The notes under the pieces: generated by a model
What the model saw: the letters and a program-made list of their open reading frames with translations, nothing else
The model's database searches: none
Told to the model about the DNA's origin: nothing
Source of the DNA: UM-FILTER-39-64 sp964367055
GTDB lineage: Bacteria > Patescibacteriota > Minisyncoccia > UBA6257 > UBA9933
Direction of reading: 5' to 3'
DNA: 25,764 nucleotides
Assembly (NCBI GenBank): GCA_964367055.1
Contig: CAYIWD010000007.1
Location: forward strand, 1 to 25,764
Made by a program: the position numbers and the translations under genes
In this document: positions 7,823-15,500 of the stretch, piece after piece
Position numbering within the stretch: position 1 is the stretch's first letter
How the letters are laid out: every line of letters begins with the position of its first letter

Positions 7823-7963
7823 CCCCGTAGAGCAAAGTGAATAGCAATTTTCACAAAGTCATTTATTTATATAAAGTCTTATTGATAAATATCAATTTTG
7901 CTTCTTTGCTCAGTTATCGCAAGAAAATTGTTTTAACTCAACAATTCACTTTGTCATACGGGG
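7823..7963. repeat. Long CCCCG...CGGGG palindromic element, copy 2
   Basis: 141 bp. The left arm CCCCGTAGAGCAAAGTGAAT matches the right arm ATTCACTTTGTCATACGGGG apart from the three bases GAG/TCA. An inner pair CAATTTTC and GAAAATTG extends the hairpin, and TTGATAAATATCAA in the centre can fold as well. Flanks are TCAA on the left and CAGG on the right, so no direct repeat is visible. The right end CACTTTGTCATACGGGG recurs exactly in the 30-bp element at 24849-24878. It fills the gap between two convergent transcription units. Confidence 0.75.
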
Positions 7964-7974
7964 CAGGGAGAAAT

Positions 7975-8007
7975 AAAAAATAGCCGATTCGTTTCGAAAC
8001 CGGCTAT
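7975..8007 (-). terminator. Intrinsic terminator of the gene at 8034
   Basis: In the minus-strand RNA ATAGCCG pairs with CGGCTAT (8007-7980) and is followed by a run of T (7979-7975). The inner sequence TTTCGAAA can add further pairs. Confidence 0.75.
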
Positions 8008-8033
8008 AAGTAAACTTTCTCTTGAACTAAAAC

Positions 8034-8330
8034 TCAATAACACCAAACATCCAAATTGATATAGCTTCTTTTTATGGAAGGAGTTTCTTTAACATTCCCC
8101 AAGACTCTTTTTATCTTAATTGCGTTCCCTTCGATACGAGTAATCTTATCAATCGCTACTGTATTTCCAGACTCATATCTGATGATAAGGTTTCCTTCCC
8201 TCAAATGAAGACCTTGTTTTGGTCTAGCAAAGGATCTGGTGACAGTTCCATCATCACAACTAATACTGATTCCATCTGAATCGCGGAAGATTTCCTTGAC
8301 CTTGCATAATACATACCTACACTCATTCAT
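8034..8330 (-). CDS. Unrecognised small beta-rich protein
   Basis: 98 residues from ATG at 8330. That start lies 8 nt after a perfect AGGAGG (8344-8339), while the ATG at 8336 is only 2 nt away. I do not recognise a family. The composition (many Val/Ile strands, Asp/Gly turns, Lys/Arg) suggests a small beta-barrel or SH3/OB-like fold. Cys are found near the N-terminus (three) and at the end (WCY). There is no signal peptide or membrane helix. It is an autonomous unit with its own promoter (8376-8404), strong Shine-Dalgarno and terminator (7975-8007), just downstream of serS. The strong signals suggest high or regulated expression. Confidence 0.7.
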   Translation of the reverse strand: MNECRYVLCKVKEIFRDSDGISISCDDGTVTRSFARPKQGLHLREGNLIIRYESGNTVAIDKITRIEGNAIKIKRVLGNVKETPSIKRSYINLDVWCY

Positions 8331-8375
8331 TCTCATCCCCTCCTTTCTATATTCGTAATTTTTAGAACTAAAAAC

Positions 8376-8404
8376 AGAATAGTATATTTCAACTGTCCTG
8401 TCAA
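8376..8404 (-). promoter_or_regulatory. Promoter for the gene at 8034-8330
   Basis: Minus strand: TTGACA (8404-8399), 17-bp spacer, TATTCT (8381-8376). It lies in the 95-bp gap after serS. The leader that follows contains a short TTTTTAGTTCTAAAAA inverted repeat around the predicted start. Confidence 0.7.
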
Positions 8405-8425
8405 TGATTTCGCAAAATGAGGAGG

Positions 8426-9655
8426 TTATCCGATTTTTTTGAAGTTGAGATATTTTTGGAGAACTTTGGGCACCAAAATTGAGCCGTCTTTTTGCTGGTA
8501 GTTTTCTAAAATGGCAATTATGGTCCTGCCTGTAGCGAAAGCGGTTCCATTAACCATATGGACAAAATTTAATTTGCCAGATTCATCGCGATAGCGGATA
8601 TTTAAACGTCTTGCCTGAAAATCCGTGCAATTGGAAGTAGAATGAGTTTCTCTATATCGTTCCTCTGAGGGCAGCCAAGCTTCAATGTCATATTTGGCCG
8701 CCGCCGGATCGCCCAAATCGGCCGTACATATCTGAAGCACCTGATAAGGAATATTTATAAGTTTCATTAATTTTTCTTCAAGTGATAAGAAAAATTCATG
8801 TTCCTCTTTAGATTTCTCCGGATGACAAAAACTAATCATTTCTACTTTGTAAAATTGGTGTACTCGGAAAATCCCTTTAGTATCTTTTCCGTAAGACCCG
8901 GCCTCTCGCCGGAAACAATACGAGAAACCAAGATATCTCTTTGGCAGATTTTTCTGTTCAAAAATTTCATCGGCGTGCATCACCCCCATTGATTGTTCTG
9001 ATGTTCCTACTAAACAAAGATTGTCGTCTTTTAAATAATAAATCTCTTCTCCTCCGCGCTCTACGTACCCCATTCCCTTCATCATCTCCGGTTTAATTAA
9101 AACCGGCGGGTCAACAAGCGCAAATCCCTCTTTGATTAAAATTTCCGAAGCTAAATTTTCCAAAGCAAATTCCAGAAGCACTGCCTCGTTTTTTAAATAG
9201 CCGAAGCGGCTGCCGGAAACCTTGGCGGCTCGCTCAACGTCAATTAAATCTAGTTTTTCGGCAATTTCGAAATAGTCTTTTGGTGAAAAATTAAATTTTG
9301 TTTTCTCCCCCACTTCCCGCAAAACTACATTTTCGCTTTCGTCTTTGCCAAACGGTACATCATCAATTGGCAAATTCGGCAATTGGTATAAAATTTCTTC
9401 CCTGTTTTTATCAATATTTTTCAAATCTGTTTCTAATAACTGAATTTTGTCTTTAAGTTTTGTCGCTTCCGTAATTTTTCTCTCGTCAGAAAATTTTTTC
9501 TGTTCAGCTCTTAAATCATCAATTTCTTTTACTAATTTACGCCACTCTTCATCCAACGCCAAAAAATCATCAACTAATTTAGGGCTGACGTTTTTTGACT
9601 CAATGCCCTTTTTAACTTTTTCCGGATTTTGACGAATTAAATTAATATCTAACAT
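8426..9655 (-). CDS. serS: Seryl-tRNA synthetase
   Basis: 409 residues, close to the usual 420-430. The N-terminal MLDINLIRQNPEKVKKG opens the tRNA-binding coiled-coil arm (about 25-105). The class II catalytic core follows, with motif 2 around FSYCFRREAGSYGKDTKG, the HQFYKVEM segment, and motif 3 NGTAFATGRTIIAILENYQ near the C-terminus. It charges tRNA-Ser with serine. It starts 1 bp after lysS, so greA-lysS-serS read as one operon. Confidence 0.97.
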   Translation of the reverse strand: MLDINLIRQNPEKVKKGIESKNVSPKLVDDFLALDEEWRKLVKEIDDLRAEQKKFSDERKITEATKLKDKIQLLETDLKNIDKNREEILYQLPNLPIDDVPFGKDESENVVLREVGEKTKFNFSPKDYFEIAEKLDLIDVERAAKVSGSRFGYLKNEAVLLEFALENLASEILIKEGFALVDPPVLIKPEMMKGMGYVERGGEEIYYLKDDNLCLVGTSEQSMGVMHADEIFEQKNLPKRYLGFSYCFRREAGSYGKDTKGIFRVHQFYKVEMISFCHPEKSKEEHEFFLSLEEKLMKLINIPYQVLQICTADLGDPAAAKYDIEAWLPSEERYRETHSTSNCTDFQARRLNIRYRDESGKLNFVHMVNGTAFATGRTIIAILENYQQKDGSILVPKVLQKYLNFKKIG

Positions 9656-9656
9656 A

Positions 9657-10994
9657 TTATTTTGGTCTTAAGGTTGGAAACGCGATTATTTCTTTAATAT
9701 TGTGGCTTTTTGTCGCTAAAACAATTAATCTGTCAATGCCGATGCCAAGCCCAGCGGCTGGCGGCATTCCGTATTCCATTGCCTCCAAAAAATCTTCGTC
9801 CAGCCGGGAAACCTCTAAATTGCCAGCCCGATACTTTTTTTCCTGTTCTTCCATTCGCCTTCTCTGCTCAAGCGGGTCATTTAATTCTGAAAAGCCGTTG
9901 ACTATTTCCATCCCGTCGACAATCAACTGAAATCTTTCGGTTAATTCAGGATTATCTTCGCATGACTTGGCAAAAGGAGAAATTGCTTTAGGATAATGAG
10001 TGACAAAAACTGGCTTAATAATTTTTGACCGCGCTTCTTTTTTGAAAACCTCGTCGATTTCATCGGGCTTAATATTTTTTAAATTCTTGCCAGCGTATTT
10101 TTTAATAGCTTCAGCATAAGTGATTTTCTGCCATTTGCCGCCACCCACAAATTTTTTAAGTAACTTTTCTGTAAATTCCATCAGCCCTTCCCAATTTTCA
10201 TAAGCAATATAAATTTCAAGCATAGTAAATTCTGGATTATGATCTCTATCTATGCCTTCGTTGCGAAAATTTCTAGCAATTTCATATATCTTTTCAAAGC
10301 CAGACACCAATAATCTTTTAAGATAAAGTTCCGGCGCCACGCGCAAATAAAAATCGCAGTTTAAGGCATTATGATGCGTAATAAAAGGCCGAGCCAAAGC
10401 GCCTCCCGGAAGCGGCTGGAGTATCGGCGTTTCTACCTCAATAAAACCCTCCTTTGCTAAATCCGCTCTTAGGGTTTCAATGATTTTAGAACGAGCAACT
10501 ATTTTTTCTTTTACCTCGGAATTTAAAATTAAATCCAAATATCTTTTACGATATCTTTCTTCAACATCTTTTAAGCCAAACCATTCAGTTGGCAACGGAC
10601 GCAAACTTTTAACGATAATTTGAGCAGTTTTGACTTCAATGCTTTTTTCGCCTTTCTGGGTTTTAAAAAGAGGACCAGCGACACTTATAAAATCACCTGT
10701 ATCTAAATTTTGCTTTAAGATTTTGAAATTATCTAAATTGTCGGCTTTAAGAACCGCTTGGATCCTTCCTGACTCATCGCTTAAATCAATAAAAATTAAA
10801 TTGCCTTGATCTCTTAATGCTTTTATTCTAGCGCTAATAGAGAGCTGTTTTTTTGAAACCGATAATTTTCCGAAATCTTTTAATGCTTCGGCGATGGAAA
10901 TTGTACGTTTGATTTTAGAGGGAAAAGGATTAATTCCTACTTCAAAAAGATTTTTTAATTTTTTTTGCCGTTCCTTAATAATGTCCTCAAGCAT
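9657..10994 (-). CDS. lysS: Lysyl-tRNA synthetase, class II
   Basis: 445 residues, somewhat shorter than the usual 490-505; mainly the N-terminal extension is missing. An OB-fold anticodon-binding domain occupies about 45-130 (ISARIKALRDQGNLIFIDL). The class II core has motif 2 ARNFRNEGIDRDHNPEFTML and motif 3 GLGIGIDRLIVLAT near the end, which closes with FPTLRPK as usual for the family. It starts 1 bp after the greA stop and ends 1 bp before serS, so the three genes are tightly coupled. Confidence 0.97.
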   Translation of the reverse strand: MLEDIIKERQKKLKNLFEVGINPFPSKIKRTISIAEALKDFGKLSVSKKQLSISARIKALRDQGNLIFIDLSDESGRIQAVLKADNLDNFKILKQNLDTGDFISVAGPLFKTQKGEKSIEVKTAQIIVKSLRPLPTEWFGLKDVEERYRKRYLDLILNSEVKEKIVARSKIIETLRADLAKEGFIEVETPILQPLPGGALARPFITHHNALNCDFYLRVAPELYLKRLLVSGFEKIYEIARNFRNEGIDRDHNPEFTMLEIYIAYENWEGLMEFTEKLLKKFVGGGKWQKITYAEAIKKYAGKNLKNIKPDEIDEVFKKEARSKIIKPVFVTHYPKAISPFAKSCEDNPELTERFQLIVDGMEIVNGFSELNDPLEQRRRMEEQEKKYRAGNLEVSRLDEDFLEAMEYGMPPAAGLGIGIDRLIVLATKSHNIKEIIAFPTLRPK

Positions 10995-10995
10995 T

Positions 10996-11451
10996 TTATT
11001 CTATTTTTGTTACCTTATATCTTATTTTTCCGCCGGGCGTGTTTATTTCAACACTATCCCCAATTTTTTTGCCTAAAAAAGCTTTGCCTAGAGGCGACTC
11101 GTTAGAAATCAAATCTGCCTCTGGCTTTGCCTCACGCGAGCCAACAATCGTGTATTTAAAGGTTTTTAGCCCTTTCTGCGCTTCAATGGTTGAGCCAATG
11201 CTAACTATATCTTTTCTATCATTTTTTTTGATTAAAACAGCGCCACGGACCATTTCTTCCAATTCAAAAATGCGGCTTTCAAGCTTCGCTTGCGCTTCTT
11301 TGGCGTCAGAGTATTCGGAATTTTCCGATAAGTCGCCGTATTCTTTGGCTCGCTTTAATCTCTCGGCGATTTCCATTCGGCCTTCTTTTTTAAGATGCTC
11401 TAATTCTTTTTTTAATTCTTCTAAACTTCCTTTAGTAATATAATGAGTCAT
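10996..11451 (-). CDS. greA: Transcription elongation factor GreA
   Basis: 151 residues, normal length. The N-terminal coiled coil (about 8-75) contains the family pattern ERLKRAKEYGDLSENSEY, whose acidic tip enters the RNA polymerase secondary channel to stimulate cleavage of backtracked RNA. A C-terminal FKBP-like domain follows, with SPLGKAFLGKKIGDSVEI. It is the first gene of greA-lysS-serS. The 97 bp upstream hold two palindromes (11454-11507 and 11511-11530) and no convincing promoter, so it may be read from upstream. Confidence 0.96.
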   Translation of the reverse strand: MTHYITKGSLEELKKELEHLKKEGRMEIAERLKRAKEYGDLSENSEYSDAKEAQAKLESRIFELEEMVRGAVLIKKNDRKDIVSIGSTIEAQKGLKTFKYTIVGSREAKPEADLISNESPLGKAFLGKKIGDSVEINTPGGKIRYKVTKIE

Positions 11452-11453
11452 GC

Positions 11454-11507
11454 CAATGTGATTAAAATTTATGAGCCCAATGCGAAATAAATTTTATTAT
11501 CACATTG
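11454..11507. repeat. AT-rich inverted repeat upstream of greA
   Basis: Left arm CAATGTGATTAAAATTTAT (11454-11472), right arm 11487-11507, pairing perfectly except for a 2-nt bulge, with a 14-nt loop. Its position just before the greA start and beside a 20-nt GC palindrome resembles the palindromic spacers of the ribosomal operon, but the sequence differs. Confidence 0.65.
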
Positions 11508-11510
11508 AGC

Positions 11511-11530
11511 ACCCCGACCGCGGTCGGGGT
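11511..11530. repeat. Perfect 20-nt GC palindrome
   Basis: ACCCCGACCGCGGTCGGGGT is identical to 3052-3071. A looser version, CCCCGACC-CGT-GGTCGGGG, is at 14093-14111. There is no T run after it, so it is not an intrinsic terminator. Confidence 0.85.
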
Positions 11531-11548
11531 GATGATTTTGTTTAAAAA

Positions 11549-12283
11549 TTATTGCGACTTCATCTTATAATTTTTATCAAAATTCATCATCCACCATTTT
11601 ATTTTAAAAACCTCCATTAAAAACTGAAAATAAGTTGTTAATTTTACGCCCGAAAATGGATCATTAACCCAAACAACCGGAATTCCTTTTGTCTTGTAGC
11701 CAAATTTTTTAGCCAGAGATAAAACCTCAACATCAAATCCCCAACGGCTGATTTTTATTACTCGGAAAATTTTTTCTGCCGCGCTTTCAGTAAAAGCTTT
11801 AAATCCGCATTGAGTGTCCCACATTCCGGGTAAAAGCAAAAATTGAATAACTAAATTTCCTAAATTACCGCCTAATCTTTTATACCACGGCTGAGCCGGC
11901 ACTAATTTTGCGCCTGGAATATCGCGCGAACCAATAACTACATCATAACCTTCTGTAAAATACGGAATCATTTTATTAAATTGGTCAATTGACGTAGAAT
12001 TATCAGCGTCAGTAAAAAGTCGAATTTCACCTTTAGCTTCAAGCATTCCATATTTCACCGCAATGCCTTTGCCTTTCGGCGATTCAATAAGCCGCAAATT
12101 TTTAATCAAATGGGAAAATCTTTTTACCACTTCGGCAGTCGCGTCAGTAGAATTATTATCCACTACAATAATTTCATAAGCGAAATCAGAATTTTTAAGA
12201 TGTTTATCAATATCAATCAAAGTCAAAGGCAAACGCTTGGTTTCGTTGTAAGCAGGAATGATAACGGATAAATATGGCTTCAT
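11549..12283 (-). CDS. Family 2 glycosyltransferase, dolichyl-phosphate beta-glucosyltransferase (Alg5)-like
   Basis: 244 residues. A GT-A fold begins LSVIIPAYNETKRLPLTL, followed by EIIVVDNNSTD. The metal-binding DXD is D92-A93-D94 in FTDADNST. The Alg5/DPM signature DTQCGFKAF (156-164) and WGFDVEVL (181-188) is also present. There is no membrane segment, unlike GtrB-type proteins. Such enzymes move a sugar from a nucleotide donor to polyprenyl phosphate at the inner membrane face. The product would suit GT39-type enzymes such as the one at 3119 (inference). It follows map, separated by a 110-bp palindromic spacer. Confidence 0.9.
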   Translation of the reverse strand: MKPYLSVIIPAYNETKRLPLTLIDIDKHLKNSDFAYEIIVVDNNSTDATAEVVKRFSHLIKNLRLIESPKGKGIAVKYGMLEAKGEIRLFTDADNSTSIDQFNKMIPYFTEGYDVVIGSRDIPGAKLVPAQPWYKRLGGNLGNLVIQFLLLPGMWDTQCGFKAFTESAAEKIFRVIKISRWGFDVEVLSLAKKFGYKTKGIPVVWVNDPFSGVKLTTYFQFLMEVFKIKWWMMNFDKNYKMKSQ

Positions 12284-12285
12284 GA

Positions 12286-12403
12286 TAATGTAATGCTAAT
12301 ATACTAATTCATACTAATTATACTAATGAATACGAATATGTCCATCGTAAATCTTATTAGTATCAATTCGTATCATTAGCATATATTCGTATATTGGCAT
12401 TAT
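12286..12403. repeat. AT-rich palindromic spacer, copy A (map/glycosyltransferase gap)
   Basis: Same family as the copies at 17310, 23033 and 24368: left half GTAATGCTAATATACTAATT... with ATACTAAT repeated about every 10 bp, right half ending CGTATATTGGCATTA. The halves are imperfect inverted repeats. The right end overlaps the map stop codon (12402-12400). The centre differs from the other copies, and this one lacks the CGCTTCGCT tail before the next start codon. Confidence 0.8.
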
Positions 12404-13164
12404 ATTTCTGTTAATATCTTAGCTCCTTTCTCGGTAAGGGCTATTGTGTGCTCAAAATGAGCTGATAAAGAGCTGTCAGCGGTTGCCCAGCTTTCATCAG
12501 GTTTTTGCGTAATTTTATCAGTGCTGATAGAAAACATCGGCTCAATCGCCAAAACCATTCCCGGCTTTAATTCAATGCCCTTACCTTTTTCGCCGAAATT
12601 ATAAATCGTTGGCTCTTCATGAAGCTTCAGACCAATGCCGTGGCCAGTTAAATCTTTAATAATTTTAAATCCGCTCTTTTCCGCGGTTTTAGAAATAATC
12701 CAGCCGATATCGCCTAAGGTATTGCCGGCTTTGGCGATTTTAATCGCTTTAGCCAAAGCCATTTTCGTAGTTTTAATTAAATACTCCGTTTCTTTAGAAA
12801 CTTTCCCAACGGCGATAGTTAACGCCGCGTCTGCAAAAAAACCCTGATGTTCCACTCCGAAATCAATTTTTAAAACATCGCCAGAAATAAGTTTATAATC
12901 CGAAGGGAAACCATGAACCACTACTTCATTGACCGAAGCGCAAATTGAAGCGCCGAACGGCTTTGAGGCGGCATCTGGCTTATAACCTAAAAAAGCCGGC
13001 TGGGCTTTTTCTTGCTTGGTTAAACGATAAGCTAATTTGTTCAGGTCGCTTAATTTTGCCCCGACTTTCGCTTCCCGACTTATGATTCTTAAAATTTTCG
13101 CCAAAATTTTTCCAGCAGCGGCTATGCCTTTAATTTCTTGCGCCGACTTTAATGGTATGGTCAT
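12400..13164 (-). CDS. map: Methionine aminopeptidase, type I
   Basis: 254 residues. All metal and active-site residues are visible: H84 (VVVHG), D101 (KIDFG), D112 (ADAALT), H175 (TGHGIG), E208 (IEPM) and E238 (FEHT). It removes the initiator methionine from new proteins. It lacks the N-terminal zinc-finger extension found in some forms. Start and the adk stop overlap as ATGA, so adk-map are coupled; this adk-map order after secY is standard. The stop codon lies within a palindromic spacer. Confidence 0.97.
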   Translation of the reverse strand: MTIPLKSAQEIKGIAAAGKILAKILRIISREAKVGAKLSDLNKLAYRLTKQEKAQPAFLGYKPDAASKPFGASICASVNEVVVHGFPSDYKLISGDVLKIDFGVEHQGFFADAALTIAVGKVSKETEYLIKTTKMALAKAIKIAKAGNTLGDIGWIISKTAEKSGFKIIKDLTGHGIGLKLHEEPTIYNFGEKGKGIELKPGMVLAIEPMFSISTDKITQKPDESWATADSSLSAHFEHTIALTEKGAKILTEI

Positions 13165-13877
13165 TTTATTAGTTTCTTGTACGTTGTCTCAAAAATTTTA
13201 TAAGGCGCGGGGCGGGCGTCAATTTCAAAAACACGATATCCGCCGCTTTTAATTTTTTTGAAAATCGGCATTGTTCTTGTTTGATATTCCAACAATCTTT
13301 CCCGAATGCTTTTTTCCGTGTCGTCTTTTCTTTTTATGATTTTTCCGCCGCAGAACGGGCAGGATTTAAATTTATTTTTTTGCGCCAGTAGCGGGCCATT
13401 GCAAACAGAACAAGTTAATCTTCCGTTAATTCTTTTAATTGAATCTTTAAGCGACAATTTGAAAATAAAAACAAAAATATTTTCTTTAGCGTAATATTTT
13501 TTAAGAATCTCCATTACGCCTTCGGTTTTACCATTCTGATTTTCGCCTTGATTATAGCCGAATGCTTCGTAAAAAGTCCGCGGCGAGCCGCTAAAAACCA
13601 TACTTTGTCTTAAGTCCGCTGCTTTTTTTATCACATCAACCATGATTTTCAAAATCCAAGACGGCGTATTAAGCACACCAGCAGCATTCAATTTTCTTTC
13701 TCTCTGAATTATTTTATCATTTTGCGAATTAGGGTCGTAAAGAATAGTCCGCAAGTATTGACCGGTGTCAAAATGAAGACCGCCAATTTTTTTGGCGATT
13801 AACTCGGCTTGCGTCCCTTTGCCCGACCCCTGCGGCCCAAAAATAATCACCGCGATTTTATTAGAAGTTCTAAGCAT
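13161..13877 (-). CDS. adk: Adenylate kinase, zinc-containing, divergent
   Basis: 238 residues. The P-loop is GPQGSGKG (14-21). The LID carries four Cys (C156, C159, C173, C176) as in zinc-binding adenylate kinases. The segment DTGQYLR (37-43) replaces the usual STGDLLR, and SGSPRT (96-101) replaces DGFPRT; R100 is kept. The NMP-side changes mean substrate preference could differ from AMP, but the position just before map and after secY supports adk. It probably has its own weak promoter (13886-13912), since an intrinsic terminator separates it from secY. Confidence 0.88.
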   Translation of the reverse strand: MLRTSNKIAVIIFGPQGSGKGTQAELIAKKIGGLHFDTGQYLRTILYDPNSQNDKIIQRERKLNAAGVLNTPSWILKIMVDVIKKAADLRQSMVFSGSPRTFYEAFGYNQGENQNGKTEGVMEILKKYYAKENIFVFIFKLSLKDSIKRINGRLTCSVCNGPLLAQKNKFKSCPFCGGKIIKRKDDTEKSIRERLLEYQTRTMPIFKKIKSGGYRVFEIDARPAPYKIFETTYKKLIK

Positions 13878-13885
13878 TGTTTAAG

Positions 13886-13912
13886 TTTATATGAAATTCT
13901 TAAAATTTTCAA
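13886..13912 (-). promoter_or_regulatory. Possible promoter for adk-map
   Basis: Minus strand: TTGAAA (13912-13907), 15-bp spacer, TATAAA (13891-13886). The RNA would start within a few bases of the ATG at 13877. The spacer is short, so confidence is limited. Confidence 0.4.
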
Positions 13913-13966
13913 ATGTCTACGAGATTGCTCTTTAAAAACAATGCTTTGTCAAACGGCTCATTTTTC

Positions 13967-13993
13967 AAACTAAAAATGGCTCAATAGAGCCAT
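13967..13993 (-). terminator. Intrinsic terminator of the ribosomal protein/secY operon
   Basis: Minus-strand RNA: ATGGCTC, loop TATT, GAGCCAT (13993-13976), then TTTTAGTTTG. It lies after secY and the repeat island and ahead of adk. Confidence 0.8.
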
Positions 13994-14024
13994 ATTCAAA
14001 ATCATAAACCAACTAACTAAAAAT

Positions 14025-14202
14025 AGAAAATCTTTTCGTAAAACAGAGAATTTTATTTTTCTGAAGCCTGCGCAGGCGAGCGGGCATGGTTTCCCCGACC
14101 CGTGGTCGGGGAGGAGCGAGCCGAGGAACAAGCGAGCCCGCCACGCTGGGGCGGGCGAAGCGGGTTGAAAAAAAATAAAATTCTCTGAGAAAAAGATTTT
14201 CT
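14025..14202. repeat. Composite GC-rich hairpin island, copy 2
   Basis: Two nested arm pairs: AGAAAATCTTTT (14025-14036) with 14191-14202 (12 bp, perfect), and CAGAGAATTTTATTTTT (14044-14060) with 14171-14187 (17 bp, perfect). Inside are CCTGCGCAGGC, the shared GCGAGCGGGCATGGTT, the hairpin CCCCGACC-CGT-GGTCGGGG (14093-14111) and CCCGCC...GGCGGG (about 14140). The right arm ends 1 bp before the secY stop codon. The rest of the 326-bp gap holds the operon terminator (13967-13993) and a possible adk promoter. Confidence 0.8.
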
Positions 14203-14203
14203 G

Positions 14204-15472
14204 CTAAATCTCCTCGTATTCTCTCATCACCAATTGCGAATTAACTTGATTAATGGTTTCTAACGCCACAGACACCACAATCAAAATCGCGGTGCCGCCG
14301 ATGGTTAAAATTGAAATACCGGTAAATATTCTCGTTATTTGAGGCAAAATCGCTATGAGCCCCAAAAAAAGCGCGCCGGAAAGAGTCAAACGGTTAATAA
14401 TTTTCGACAAAAAACTTGAGGTAGAATCGCCCGGTCTCACGCCAGTCACAAATCCTCCAGCTCGCTGCATATTTTTAGAAATTTCATTCGGGTCAAAAGT
14501 AATCGCCGTATAAAAATAAGTAAAAATCACGACTAGCCCAAAATAAAACAAGGCGTAAAAATATTGATTGTTAAGAAATTGGCTAGCTAAGTCGTTAAGC
14601 TTCAATGACAAATCTTTTGAGAAAATTGCGCTGGCTTGCGCGATAAATTGAGGGAAGAGCAAAATTGAAATAGCAAAAATAATCGGAATAACTCCGGCCT
14701 GATTAACTTTAAGTGGCAAATAACTTGAAGCGCCGCCGTACATTTTCATTCCTCTCACCCGCTTAGCATAAGCAACCGGAATTTTTCTTTCGCCTTGATT
14801 GATAAAAACCACGCCGGCGATAACAAAAATCGCCACTAGCGTAAAAGCTAAATAAGTTGACAAAACTTCAGGCGTATAAGAGAAAAACGCTCCCTGCAAT
14901 GTGGCCGGCAGACTGCTAACAATACCGGCAAAAATTATAAGTGATATGCCATTGCCGATTTTTTGTTCAGTAATTAATTCTCCCAACCAAACCAAAATCA
15001 TTGTTCCGCTAGTTATAACAATCACGTTTTTAATAAGATCAAAAAATCCTAAAGGGGGCACTACATTTTGAGAAATTAAAAGATTCAAAAAACCATAACC
15101 CTGAAGCACCGCCAAAGGAACTGTTATGTATCGCGACCAGCGGTTAAATTTTGCTTTCCCAATCGCTCCTTCTTCGTAATACATTTCTTTTAATTTCGGA
15201 AAAATCATAGTCAGTAGCTGCATAATAATAGTAGCTGTGATATAAGGAGCCACTCCAAGCATCACAATAGACAACTTATCCAAGCCGCCGCCGGAGAAAA
15301 TATTAAGAAAGCCGAATACTTGATTATTGGATAAAAATTCTCTTAGGCGAATGGCGTCAATAGAAGGGATAGGAATTGCCGCTAAAGCCCGAAAAGCCAA
15401 TAGTAAAAAAGCAACAATTAGAATTTTGTTACGGAGGTCTTTGATTCTAAAAAGTTGGAGAATTTTACTCAT
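14204..15472 (-). CDS. secY: Protein translocase subunit SecY
   Basis: 422 residues, ten hydrophobic segments. It starts LFRIKDLRNKILIVAFLLL and contains the plug region (GGGLDKLSIVMLGVAPYI), the cytosolic loop VAYAKRVRGMKMYGG and the conserved FDPNEISKNMQRAGGFV. It forms the membrane pore for secreted and membrane proteins. Its place as last gene of the spc-type operon is standard. It starts 1 bp after the L15 stop; a 14-bp tandem duplication at this junction (15473-15500) appears to have removed an older ATGA overlap. Confidence 0.98.
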   Translation of the reverse strand: MSKILQLFRIKDLRNKILIVAFLLLAFRALAAIPIPSIDAIRLREFLSNNQVFGFLNIFSGGGLDKLSIVMLGVAPYITATIIMQLLTMIFPKLKEMYYEEGAIGKAKFNRWSRYITVPLAVLQGYGFLNLLISQNVVPPLGFFDLIKNVIVITSGTMILVWLGELITEQKIGNGISLIIFAGIVSSLPATLQGAFFSYTPEVLSTYLAFTLVAIFVIAGVVFINQGERKIPVAYAKRVRGMKMYGGASSYLPLKVNQAGVIPIIFAISILLFPQFIAQASAIFSKDLSLKLNDLASQFLNNQYFYALFYFGLVVIFTYFYTAITFDPNEISKNMQRAGGFVTGVRPGDSTSSFLSKIINRLTLSGALFLGLIAILPQITRIFTGISILTIGGTAILIVVSVALETINQVNSQLVMREYEEI

Positions 15473-15500
15473 TTTATACTGCCGCCTTTATACTGCCGCC
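15473..15500. repeat. 14-bp perfect tandem duplication at the L15/secY junction
   Basis: TTTATACTGCCGCC occurs twice, at 15473-15486 and 15487-15500. Read in the mRNA, the first unit gives GGSIK and the second, in another frame, gives AAV and a stop. With a single unit L15 would end GGSIK, with its TGA overlapping the secY ATG. Confidence 0.9.

Noticed and set aside
11511..11530. GC palindrome as a terminator between the glycosyltransferase and greA
   Set aside because: No T run on either side.
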